64,000 bases of DNA, from contig JAAONU010000002.1 of assembly GCA_012932295.1 (NCBI GenBank), positions 21,049,770 to 21,113,769 on the forward strand, in the 5' to 3' direction. The stretch is from Cyclina sinensis (taxonomy: Eukaryota > Mollusca > Bivalvia > Venerida > Veneridae). Under the pieces are notes generated by a model that did no database searches, was not told where the DNA came from, and worked only from the letters and a program-made list of their open reading frames with translations. Below are positions 54,556 to 64,000 of this stretch, piece after piece. The position numbers and the translations under genes were made by a program. Numbering within the stretch: position 1 is the first letter of the stretch; every line of letters starts with the position of its first letter.

Positions 54556-55352
54556 TAAAAAAAAATATTAAAGGGCCATAACTCTGACAAACTCTGAACT
54601 GGAAAATGCTGATGATATGCACAACTAGACTTGGTACTGATTATTTCTATGAAGTTTGGTTGAAATTGTAGTTTTTGAGGGGTAGTGTAGCAGGCAACAC
54701 ATATATTAAACCATAATGACTTTTTCCATTTAAAACTAGAGCTATCACTAAATGTGATTAATACCCCCCTCAAGACTGCTTCGAAACTGAAGAAGTTATT
54801 AGTAACAGAAAACTTTGTAAATGAACTGAAATACAGTTATGGCTGTGGGCAATTAGATAGTTGTGGTTCTTGTACACTGCATTTCCTGTCATTGTGCTTG
54901 ACCATTGTATGTAGTTGCATTGAATTCCAACCAGTAGTTTTCAAGTTATGCTCTGGACAACGAAAACCAACAAAGGGCAATAACTGTGCAAACAGTGAAG
55001 ATAGACTTACAATGTATAGCTCTTGTACACTGCACTTCCTTTCGTTGTTCTTGACCATTGTATGAAGTTGCATTGAATTCCAACAAGAAATTTTCAAGTT
55101 ATGCTCCGGAAAAGGAAAACCAATAAAGGGCAATAACTCTGCAAATAGTGAAGACGGAGTTATGATTCTTGAACACTGCACTTCCTTTCATTGTGCTTGA
55201 CCATTGTATAAAGTTGAACTGAATTCAAACCATCAGTTTTAAAGTTATACTCCAGACAAGGAAATTGCAATGGACTGACCGCCTGACTGACCAACCACTG
55301 GGTGACTCCTATATACCCCCCCCCACCCCCAAAACTTAGTTTCGGGGGTATA
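54556..55352 (+). mobile_element. R11 element
   Basis: 54735 begins AACTAGAGCTATCACTAAATG, then ATTAATACCCCCC. Three ~150 bp units follow with GCACTTCCTTTCGTTGTTC, TTCAAGTTATGCTC and AAAGGGCAATAACTC. It ends with GACTGACCGCCTGACTGACC and the hairpin ATACCCCCCCCC...CGGGGGTATAAAAA. 54556-54734 is a shorter related unit. Open frames on both strands are by-products. Confidence 0.6.
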
Positions 55353-56674
55353 AAAAGTACCATGTTCAATTATTCTTCAAAGACTTACCGCTGAAATAAT
55401 TAGTTTGCCATTTTTGTCATAATTACATTGATCAGTCACTTATTTCAAATTATTAAATTACATAAGTGTGTGCAAATAGCAATATTCATCCCTTATATAC
55501 ACTTATATTATTCCTCCTGTACTCTCACTAAGTGCAGGTTATTATATCTTTTCGTATGCTTCAATGATGAGATTCTTGACTAGTCCATACTAGAAAAAAA
55601 TAGTAACTACATATAATGATCACGTTCACCATGTATATTATCAGTTTGTATTTGGGTCCCATAATAATTGATATAAATGTCAAATACAGTCAATGAATAT
55701 TTCCCTGTGTATGGCTGAAATTAGGTATATTTTCGTACTGCTCCATATTCTTGAAAAATACATATATGGATATTTCCCATACCCTCAGAAAAGACAGGTC
55801 TGTATAAAATTCCATAAATGACTGATTTACGATTCGTTTATACTTTTGTAATATATCATGTCCATATTCTTGATCCATACATGTAACATATCAATTCCAT
55901 ATATGTGTCATGTATGGCTTTTAGCTTTCCAGTATTCCATGAAAATACAATTTCATATTTCCTTCGTATATCTTTAGTATACAAAGTCTGTATTCTTGCC
56001 CCGTATATGTGTCATGTACACTTTTAAGCATTCCCATATTCTATGAAAATAAAATTCTGTATATCTGTCATATATATCTAGTATACAAAGTCTGTATATG
56101 TGTCATGTACAACTTAAGCATTCCCATATTCTATAAAAATACCTCTAGTATACTAGTAAACCAGATGTTGTTATAGCCCCTATATGGCTGAAATATGGGT
56201 TTCGCACAGTGAATGAATAATAAATATACAGGAACATATATATACATGTATACTGGAAGAATACGGAAGTCCGTCCGGAGTTCCCGTATACCTGATGATC
56301 CAAATACAGATTAGTATACCTTGGTTGTATATTATGCAAATACCTCCCATATATGCCTGCATATCTAAAATATATCGGACCTTATACTTCCGTATATTGA
56401 TGTTTTTTTTTGCAGTGCTTAAGATGGGTGTATCTATATTTGACTTGTCACTAAATTGGTAATTGTTGTAATAACATCCCACTGGCTTACTACCTGTCAA
56501 GCAATTTAAAACTGAAGGCGACTAGGATTATCCAACATGGCAGACCATATATATATGTGACTAACAGACAGTAGAAACAATTAATAAGTTGTTATTGAAA
56601 TGCAATAAATTTTATTATCATTGCTTTGTTATAAACTTTTACTGATTAAAATCCTCTGATAACGGAGAGAAAAA
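55353..56674. repeat. AT-rich intron spacer with internal ~85-bp repeats
   Basis: Rich in TATA/CATAT words. Between about 55915 and 56150 the block TTCCCATATTCTATGAAAAT plus AGTATACAAAGTCTGTAT recurs two to three times, and several stretches are near-palindromic (e.g. TATATATACATGTATA at 56239). It may be an old MITE. No gene or splice-bounded exon was found. Confidence 0.45.
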
Positions 56675-58269
56675 ACAAAAAAGAGCCACCGCAAGCGGGG
56701 GCCATGCTTGATTATTTACTATTTCCAAAGGCAAACACATCAGAGGAAGCACATTGTGCTGAAGGGATTTCAAATGAAACATCATTTGGAAATAAAATTA
56801 TCAAATTCATTCATACCAATTTTTGCAAAATTCAATAATTTGATCTTCCTTCTCAAGGTCATTTAAAGGTCAAGATCATACTTGAAAGAATCAAAATGTC
56901 GGATTTGTCATAAGTATAGTTTTGTCCAAATATGGATCAAATCCATAAAAAAATGATAAAGTTATGACAATTTAAGCAAAATTCAATCATCTGACCTTGA
57001 TGGTCAAGGTCATTTTCAGGTCATGGTCACATCTGAGTTATTCAACATGTCGGTTTTTATCATAAGTGTTGTTTGTCCCAGTTTGAATCAAATCCAACAA
57101 CAAATAAGAAAGTTATGGCAAATTTTAGCAAATTTCAATCATCTGACCTTGACTATCAAGATCATTTTAAGGTCAAGTTCATGCATGAAAGAATCATAAT
57201 GTTGGATTTGTCATAAGTGCTGTTTTGTCCAAATCTGAATCAAATCCAACAACAAATAACAAAGTTATGACAATTTAAGCAAATTTCAATAATTTGACCT
57301 TGACACTCATGGTGATTTTAATGTTAAAGGTTACACTTGAATAATTTACCATGTCTGCTTTGTCATAAGTGTTGTTTTGTCCAAGTTTGATTCAAATCTA
57401 AAAATCAATAACAAAGTTATGGCCAGTTTTAGCTAAATTCAATAATTTGACCTTGACTGTCATGGTCATTTAAAGGTCAAGGTCAAACATGAAATAATCA
57501 TAATGTTGGACTTGTCATAAGTGTTGTTTTGTGCTAGTATGAATAAAATCCACAAAAAATGAAAAAGTTATGTCAATTTAAGCAAAATTCAATCATCTGA
57601 CCTTGATTGTCAAGGTCATTTTAGGTCATGGTCATATTCAAGTTATTCAACATGTCGGATTTGTCATAAGTGTTGTTTTGTCCAAGTATAAATCAAATCC
57701 AACCATAAACAACAAAGTTATGGTAAATTTTAACAAATTTCAATAATTTGACCTTGATTATTAAGGTCATTTTAAGGTCAAGGTCGCACCTAAAAGAATC
57801 ATAATGTTGAATTTTTCATAACTGTTGTTTTGTCCAAGCATCAATCAAATCCAACAACAAATAACAAAGTTATTGCCAATTTTAGCAAAATTTAATAATT
57901 TGACCTTCAAGCTGAACGTCATTTATGAGTCAAGGTCAAGTTTAGTCTTCTTGAAGGCCTTGTCCAAAGGGTTGTTGTGTCCAAGCATGAAGACAATCCA
58001 CCTATCAATAATAAAGTTATGGCCAATTGGACAAAATTCAATATTTTAACCTTGAAGGTGAAGGTCATTTATGAGTCATGGTCAAGTTTAGTCTGGTCTA
58101 CTTGAGGGTCTTGTCCAAAGGGTTGTTGTACCAAGTATGAAGACAATCCATAAAGGAATGAAAAAAGTTATGATCAATGTTAAAGTTTCCGGACGTGAAC
58201 GGCAACAGCAGCGATGCCATGACTATAGCAATAACTCGATTTTTTCTTTTAAAAAAAAGCGAGCTAAAG
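56675..58269 (+). mobile_element. R6 element, complete
   Basis: Head AAGAGCCACCGCAAGCGG with GCCATGCTTGATTATT, then CCAAAGGCAAACACATCAGA. About ten ~140 bp units follow (GTTGTTTTGTCCAAGT, AAGGTCATTTTAAGGTCAAG, ATCAAATCCAACAACAAATA). The end is GGACGTGAACGGCAACAGCA and the hairpin AACTCGATTTTTTC...AAAAAAGCGAGCT plus AAA. The stem has lost perfect pairing (TCGA versus GCGA). Confidence 0.72.
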
Positions 58270-58516
58270 ACAAAGAAAACAAGGCAGTCTGAAGGACAGC
58301 TAAATCCCCTCCTCGCAGCGGACATGAATGTTTACTTCTTGACCTTTAACCAACCATTATCTTGTGCCATGCATATTATAAGCACATAGTCTCATGATAG
58401 TAATTATTTGTGCCAAGTTGTTTAAAATCTTCAATAACTTGACCTTGGGGGTAGCAACCTGGATGTTGGGTTCTGCACATCGTGTCATAGTGGTGATCAT
58501 TTGTGCAAAGTAATTA
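58270..58516. repeat. R15-like fragment
   Basis: Contains TTGACCTTGGGGGTAGCAAC and CTGCACATCGTGTCATAGTG, matching the R15 units at 62640-62860, without head or end. Confidence 0.5.
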
Positions 58517-59494
58517 AACAAGAGAGCCATGATGGCCTTAAATCGCTCACCTGAGTCTCATTGCTCATGTTACAAGTATCGTTATTGGTTCTTATGTGTG
58601 TTCGTTGTTTGCAAGTTTGAATAAGTTTGCAATAAGTTTGAGGACTCTAGATGTAACTGTACTCAATTTTTTAGCAGAAATAGTTTTACTCTACAGGTCC
58701 CAGTGAATTTGACCTTTAACCTACAGACCCTAAAAACAACAGGGTTCTTCTTATATAATTCCCTCTATGAAGTTTGAAGGTTCTGGGTGTAATGGTACTC
58801 CAGTTACTGAGCAGAAATAGTTTTCATGCTACAGGTCCCTGCGACCTTGACTTTTGACCTTCTGACCCCAAAAATGACAGGGTTCTTTTACTGAGTAAAG
58901 ACAATCATCCTATGAAGTTTGAAGGCTCTGGGTAAAATGGCACCCCAGTTAATGAGCATAAACAGTTTTCACTCTAGAGGTCCCTGTGAACCTAACCTTT
59001 GACCTATGGACCCTAAAAACAATAGGGTTCCTCTAATACAATTATCCTATAAAGTTTGAAGGCTCTGGATGTAATGGTACTACAGTTACTCTGCATAAAT
59101 ACTTTTCACTCTAAAGGTCCCTGTGACCTTGACATTTGACATACTAGCCCCCAAAACAATTGGTTCTTCTATTTAGTAAAAGCAATTATCCTTTGAAGTT
59201 TGAAGGCTCTGGGTGAAATGGTACTCCTGTTATTGAGTTGAAATGGTTTTCACTCTAGAGGTCACTCTGACTTTGACCTTTGACCTACTAACCCAAAAAA
59301 AGGGTATATTTCTACTCAATAAGGGCAATAACTCTGTGAAGTTTGAAGGCCTTGGGTCAACTGGTAATCAAGTTATTGAAAGGAAACGAAGTGTGACAGA
59401 CAGACAGACGGACAAACAGACACCCATGGGTAGAGCAAAAAAAACATGTCTCCATCAGAAGGGCAGGCTTGGGGGGGTGGGGGGGAGACATAAC
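58517..59494 (+). mobile_element. R3 element, head to end
   Basis: Head AAACAAGAGAGCCATGATGG, six ~145 bp units (CTGGGTGTAATGGTACTCCA, AGGTCCCTGTGAACCTAACC), GACAGACAGACAGACGGACA, then ATGTCTCCATCAGAAGGGC and a G-rich tract ending GGGAGACATAAC. It shows what the R3 copy at 41686-46108 looked like before the hAT insertion. Confidence 0.7.
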
Positions 59495-60916
59495 AACAAG
59501 AGAGCCATGATGGCCCTGTATCGCTCACCTGTGTATGACTGCTTTTAACAAAGTTGCTATGGACCTAGGTTAATTGACCCCAGATGACCCATATTCGAAC
59601 TTGACCTAGAAATTATTGGAACAATCTCTCTGACAAATTTCAAGGTTATTTGTACTGAAAATGTTACCTCTAGAGTGTTAACAAGGTTTTTCCATATTTG
59701 GGCTCTATGACCTAGTTTTTTAACCTAGATGTCCCCTATTCAAACATGAGCTAGAAATTATCGAAACAATCTCTCTGACAAATTACCAGGATATTTGGAC
59801 TGAAAATGTAACCTCTGGAGTGTTAAAAAGGTTTTTACATATTTGGGCCATGTGACCTAGTTTTTGACACCAGATGACCCATATCCAAATTTGAGCTAGA
59901 AGTCATTGAAACAACCCTCCTGACAAAGGACATTTGGACTGAAAATGTAACCTCTAGAGCACTAGCAAGGTTTTTGTACTTTCGGGCTCTGTGACCTACT
60001 TTTTGATCCGAGATAACCTATATTCAAAACTGAGCTAGAAATCATTGAAACTATCTTTCTGACAAACTTCCAGGTTATTAAGACTGAAAATGTTACCTCT
60101 AGAATGTTAACAAGGTTTTTCCATATTTGAGCTCTGTGACCTAGTTTTTGATACCAGATGACCCATATTCAAAAATGACCTAGAAATCCTCAAGGCAACC
60201 TTTCTGACAAATTTCCAGATTATTTGGGCTAAAATGTAACATCTAGAGTGTTAACAAGATTTTTCCATATTTGGTCTCTCTGACCTAGTTTTGTAACCCA
60301 GATGACCCATATTTGAACTTGTGCTAAAAATCTTAGAAGCAACCTTTTTGACAAATTTCCAGATTATTTGGGCTGAAAATGTAACCTCTAGAGTGTTAAC
60401 AAGAATGTTCTATTTTTGGTCTCTGTGACCTAGTTTTTGAACCCAGATGACCCATATTTGAACTGTGCTAGAAATCTTAGAAGGAACCTTTCTGACAAAT
60501 TTCCAGATTATTTGCGCTGAAAATGTAACCTCTAGAGTGTTAAAAAGAATGTTCTCTATTTGGGCTATGTAACCTAATTTTTGACCCCAGATGACCCATA
60601 TTCGAACCTGAGCTAGAAATCATAGAAGCAACCTTTCTGACAAATTTCCAGATTATTTGGGCTGAAAATGTAACCTCTAGAGTGTTAACAAGATTTTTCT
60701 ATTTTTGGGCTTTGTGACCTAGTTTTTGACCCCAGATGACCCATATTCGAACTCGTCCGAGTGATTACTGGGACAAATATGCCTGACAAAGTTTCGTTAC
60801 AATTGGAGCAAAAATGTAACCAGTAGAGTGTTAACGAATTAAGTGTGAACGGACGACAGACGACGGACATTCATCGGTCCTAATAGCTCACCCTGAGCCA
60901 GCTCAGGTGAGCTAAT
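59495..60916 (+). mobile_element. R2 element, head to end
   Basis: Head AACAAGAGAGCCATGATGGC immediately after the R3 end, about eight R2 units, the tail GAACGGACGACAGACGACGG, and the hairpin CCCTGAGCCAGCTCAGG with TGAGCTAAT at 60916. It is one of the best preserved R2 copies. Confidence 0.72.
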
Positions 60917-62564
60917 AAAAAATTGAAGGTCTAGCCCTTGGTGATTCAGAGCAGCAGATTTTTTAAGTTTTTTCTTATATAAGTCTTTGTGTAAAGTCAA
61001 ATGACTCCCAGGAGGGGCCAGTTTTGATCCCAGGGTCATAATTTGAACAAACTTGGTAAGGGATCACTATACAATGCTGCACACCAAATATCTAAACTCT
61101 AGGCCTTGTAGTTTTTGACAAGATGATTGTTAAAGTTTTTCCTATATAACTCTACCGTAAATGCTCAAATATAATACACACTTTTTTTCAAGAATTTTCA
61201 GTATCCACAAAGGGGTGCATATTATACACAAGGGTGGGCTGTCAGATAATTTTTTCCAGCTTGAAAACCCGTAAAATACCGGCCAAAAGTCAATAATTTC
61301 TGTCCAAATGATCATGATTACCAAGGTCATCAGTACTAAAAGTACGGTATCGTAAAAGCTATTATAATGCTTGTTTACACATCCAAAAGGTATTGAGAAG
61401 GTGTTGACACTTTTAGATAATGCCATGTTTATTCGATATTTCAGAAAGAAATAGTTTCTAGCGCTAATTGTCCTTAATGAAATAAATAGTTAAATGCAAC
61501 CGTAGCGATTTTCACGCAATGTAATTGTTACGTGCACCGACAATGGCCGCTTCCTGAACGAAAACCATGGACAAATGGTAACTGTATTTCCCAGATGAAA
61601 TTTGTGTGCGTATTATATTCCAGTGCAAGCTTTTTTTCCCAGATCTTGAGGCCATACAAGGGGTGCGGTTTAGACACGCTAGCGTACAATATTCGAGCGT
61701 TTAGGGTATATAAAACATGTGACCCCTGGAGTGCGGCATTTTTTGACCCAGAGGCTATGATTTGAACAAACTTGGTAGAGGTTCAATAGACAATGTTGTG
61801 CACCAAATATCTGAAAAGAAGATTTTTTAAAGTTTTTCCTATAAAACTCTATGTAAAACATGTGACCACTGAGGCGGGGCCATTTTAGACCCAGGGACCA
61901 TGATTTGAACAAACTTGGTAAAGGTCCTCTAGACAATGCTACATACAAAATATCTAAGCTCTATGCCTTTTGGTTTCTGATGTGAAGATTTGTTAATCTT
62001 TTTCCTATATAACTCTTTCTAAACAAGTGACCCCCGGGGGAGGGCCTATTTTGACCCAGTGGCTATGATTTGAACAAACTTAGCAGAGGTCCACTAGACA
62101 ATGCTACATACCAAATATCTAAACTCAAGGCATTGTGGTTTCTGACAAGAAGATTTTCACATTTTTTCCTATATAACTCTATGTAAAATCAACTGACGCC
62201 TGGGGTTGGGTTAGTTTTGACCCCATGGTCATAATTTGAACAAACTTGGTAGAGGTCCACTAGATGATGCTTCACATCAAATATCTAAGTTCCAGGCCTT
62301 GAGGTATCGGAGAAGAAGATTATTAAAGATCCAACTTTTAAAATCTTTTTTTAGCTCCAGTGAACCAGAAATGCAATAGACCGAAACAATTTAAAGAAAC
62401 TTGGTAGAGCTTCATGCAAGGAACATCCCAGGCAAGTTTCATTTAATTTGGCCCTTTGGTTTTAGAGGAGATGTCGTTTGAATGAAATGTTGACGACGGA
62501 CGGACGGACAATGACTGATCAGAAAAGCTCATCCTGAGCACTTTGTGCTCAGGTGAGCCAAAAA
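60917..62564 (+). mobile_element. R1 element interrupted by a MITE
   Basis: R1 units before and after 61155-61706, the standard R1 tail (GTGAACCAGAAATGCAAT, GGAACATCCCAGGCAAG), GACGACGGACGGACGG, and the hairpin CCTGAGCACTTTGTGCTCAGG with TGAGCC at 62564. Confidence 0.68.
61155..61706. mobile_element. MITE with TA target duplication
   Basis: Left CCGTAAATGCTCAAATAT and, inverted, right CCCTAAACGCTCGAATAT; six mismatches over 25 bp. TA dinucleotides flank it (61153-61154 and 61707-61708). Removing it restores an R1 unit (CTATATAACTCTA joined to TATAAAACATGTGACC). At 552 bp with no transposase it is non-autonomous; the superfamily is not settled. Confidence 0.72.
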
Positions 62565-63001
62565 CTTTTCGTATGCCTAGTTAGTCAGTAGTAGAGCAGA
62601 CATGAAATGTGGATATTTGACCTTTAGCTGTGACCTTGACCTTGTGGGTAGCAACCCAATTATTGAGCTCTGCACATCGTCTCATAATGGTGATCACTTG
62701 TGCGAAGTTATTTCAAAATCTTTTCAGTGGTTTAAAAGTTATGGAGCGGACAAGAAATGTAGACTTTTTAACACTTGACCTTTAAGTGTGACCTTGATCT
62801 TGGGGGTAGCAACCCAATAAATGCGCTCTGCACATTGTCTCATAATGGTGATCAAGTTATTTCAAAAAATTTTCAGCAGTTTAAAAGTTATGGAGCTGAC
62901 AGGTAAGTGTTACAGACGGATAGATGGACGGACAGATGGACGGACAGACAGACGGAGGCCATTCCTATAATCCCCTCCCAGCTTTGCAGAAGGGGATTAA
63001 A
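62565..63001 (+). mobile_element. R15 element
   Basis: Two ~165 bp units (GTGACCTTGACCTTGTGGGT, CTGCACATCGTCTCATAATG, GTTTAAAAGTTATGGAGCGG), then GATGGACGGACAGATGGACG and the hairpin ATAATCCCCTCCC...AGAAGGGGATTA with AAT at 63001. Confidence 0.6.
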
Positions 63002-63420
63002 TAAAACAACTTATGATGTGTCTTTCAAGCTTAAGTTGTTGAGTATGCTTAAGCTAACTTGAACCATGCAGCCAAGAGATAATTAGATATAACTGAAAAA
63101 AGGTTAGAAACTGGCATGCAAAAGAATCTAAAATGCTGAATATATTTCTCAGTCTTCTCAGTCAGAAAATGAGAATTGTGAAACTACAATACAATTGAAC
63201 TGAAGAGAGTCTAGGACTGGTAATTTTAAAGAATGAAGATATGGTAAACTCTCTGCCTATTCCATATACCCTTTAAAAATGTCACTGTTTCAAGCCCAGA
63301 CTGACGCTTAAATTTTACCAGGTCTTGTATGAGGGTTAGTGCAAAATCCAAAAGACCTTTTGTCAAAGATAGCGGTGCATCTTACAGTCCAGTGCGGCTA
63401 ATACGCGAGTATATATGGTA
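63002..63420. other. Intron sequence ending in a DNA-element-like end
   Basis: 63002-63300 shows nothing recognisable. 63355-63420 (GCGGTGCATCTTACAGTCC, GCGGCTAATACGCGAGTATA) resembles a transposon end that abuts an R1 unit, but the partner end was not found. Confidence 0.35.
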
Positions 63421-63868
63421 GTTTCAGACAAAAAGAATTTTAGAGTTTTCCCTATATAAGCCTATGTAAAATGATATTGCAGCTGGATGAGGAGAAATTT
63501 GACCTTGTGGCCATAATTTGAATGAACTTGGTAGAGGTTTATTAGACATTTATTAGATGATGCTACATACCAAATATTTAAGCTCTAGGCCTTGTAAATT
63601 CAGAGAAGGAAGTTTTGACTTTTAAAATCCAATTTTAGCTCCTGTGGCCTAGATCTGCAATGGACTGGAACCATTTGATCAGCTTTCATTGAGTTTCATG
63701 CAAGGAACAGTCCAGGCAAGTTTTATCAAATTTGGCTTTGTTATTTAAGAGGAGATGTCCTTTGAAGGAATTGTGGATGACGGTCAATGACAGCCAATAA
63801 CGAAGGACAACATACAGCCACTGATCTTAAAAGCTCACATGAGCACTATGTGCTCAGGTGAGCAAAAA
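63421..63868 (+). repeat. R1 element, 3' part
   Basis: Two R1 units and an R1 tail. The GACGG run is degraded (GATGACGGTCAATGACAGCC). The hairpin CACATGAGCACTATGTGCTCA with GGTGAGCAAAAA ends at 63868. Confidence 0.62.
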
Positions 63869-64000
63869 TGTGTCCCATATAAATCAATGTTAAACATCCC
63901 ATCCTGGTGTAGAGCCAAAAAATGACCCCAGCAATCTTGGTACAAGTCCACTAGAAAATGCTATGTACAAAAGTTTTGAACTGGAGGCCCTGTGGTTTCA
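63869..64000 (+). repeat. R1 unit running off the window
   Basis: One diverged R1 unit (AATGACCCCAGCAATCTTGG, ACAAGTCCACTAGAAAATGC) without head. Confidence 0.5.

Noticed and set aside
54754..55369. Overlapping 103- and 114-codon frames
   Set aside because: Open frames within R11 tandem units on both strands; no domain, start context or splice support.
55376..55400. Possible minus-strand mini exon (TTTCAG then GTAAGT)
   Set aside because: The acceptor and donor are only two bases apart, so nothing is encoded between them.
61142..61426. 94-codon minus frame
   Set aside because: Lies inside a 552-bp MITE with clear ends and TA duplication; no transposase motif.

Overview
The window looks like intronic sequence from a metazoan nuclear genome, most probably a bivalve mollusc. 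The evidence is spliced Ig/FN3 exons with GT-AG borders, AT-rich spacers, a Ty3/Gypsy LTR retrotransposon, hAT- and Tc1/mariner-type elements, and dense short elements whose cores are tandem repeats of roughly 110-165 bp. That last architecture is the one described for oyster 'pearl' elements and Helitron-like non-autonomous elements. The species assignment is inference; no marker gene fixes it.

Host gene (minus strand). Four exons form one gene running right to left across the window: an Ig-domain exon (47781-47870) and three fibronectin type III exons (11816-11946, 6694-6937, 4559-4674). All four have good splice borders and their phases join in frame. The intron between the Ig exon and the first FN3 exon is about 35.8 kb and holds nearly all the mobile DNA. 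The gene continues off both ends.

Retrotransposon (20612-30956, plus strand, antisense to the host gene). It has two ~1.1 kb LTRs that differ by eye only in homopolymer tracts, a tRNA-Leu-type primer binding site, a leader with a minisatellite inside a predicted intron, gag, pol (protease, RT, RNase H, integrase), a polypurine tract, and an extra 587+ codon third ORF. ORF3 sits where env would be but encodes tandem zinc fingers with a C-X2-C-X12-H-X5-H (U1/JAZ-like) spacing. The element looks young and its ORFs are intact.

Short-element families. I label them R1-R15 by core repeat. R1: GC-rich GGGGCGGGGCCA unit (~165 bp; R1b is a variant). R2: GGGCTCTGTGACCTAG unit. R3: CTGGGTGTAATGGTACT unit. 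R4: TTCAATGGAGCAGAAC unit. R5: GTAGGTCAGTAGGTCA unit. R6: GTTGTTTTGTCCAAG unit. R7: CTTGAGACACCACACCC unit. R8: TCTCTAGTTATTGATC unit. R9-R15 are further families. Nearly all finish with a GACGGACGG-type run, a family-specific hairpin, and a terminal TAA/CTAA. In the better preserved copies the 5' head carries the same stem sequence. About 30 such 3' ends are visible.

Layout. 1-4.5 kb: R1/R9 modules. 4.5-12 kb: three FN3 exons between R1, R7 and R6 modules. 12.1-17.4 kb: TA-flanked DNA transposon packed with R5 and R1/R2 insertions. 17.4-20.6 kb: R10 with an endonuclease-domain remnant, then R2. 20.6-31 kb: LTR retrotransposon. 31-37 kb: R12, R13 and a large R8 array. 37-46 kb: nested elements up to five deep (old R8, R3, hAT, R6, R5). 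46-64 kb: R1, R4, R3, R2, R11, R6 and R15 modules around the Ig exon and an AT-rich spacer. No rRNA, tRNA or CRISPR array was seen.
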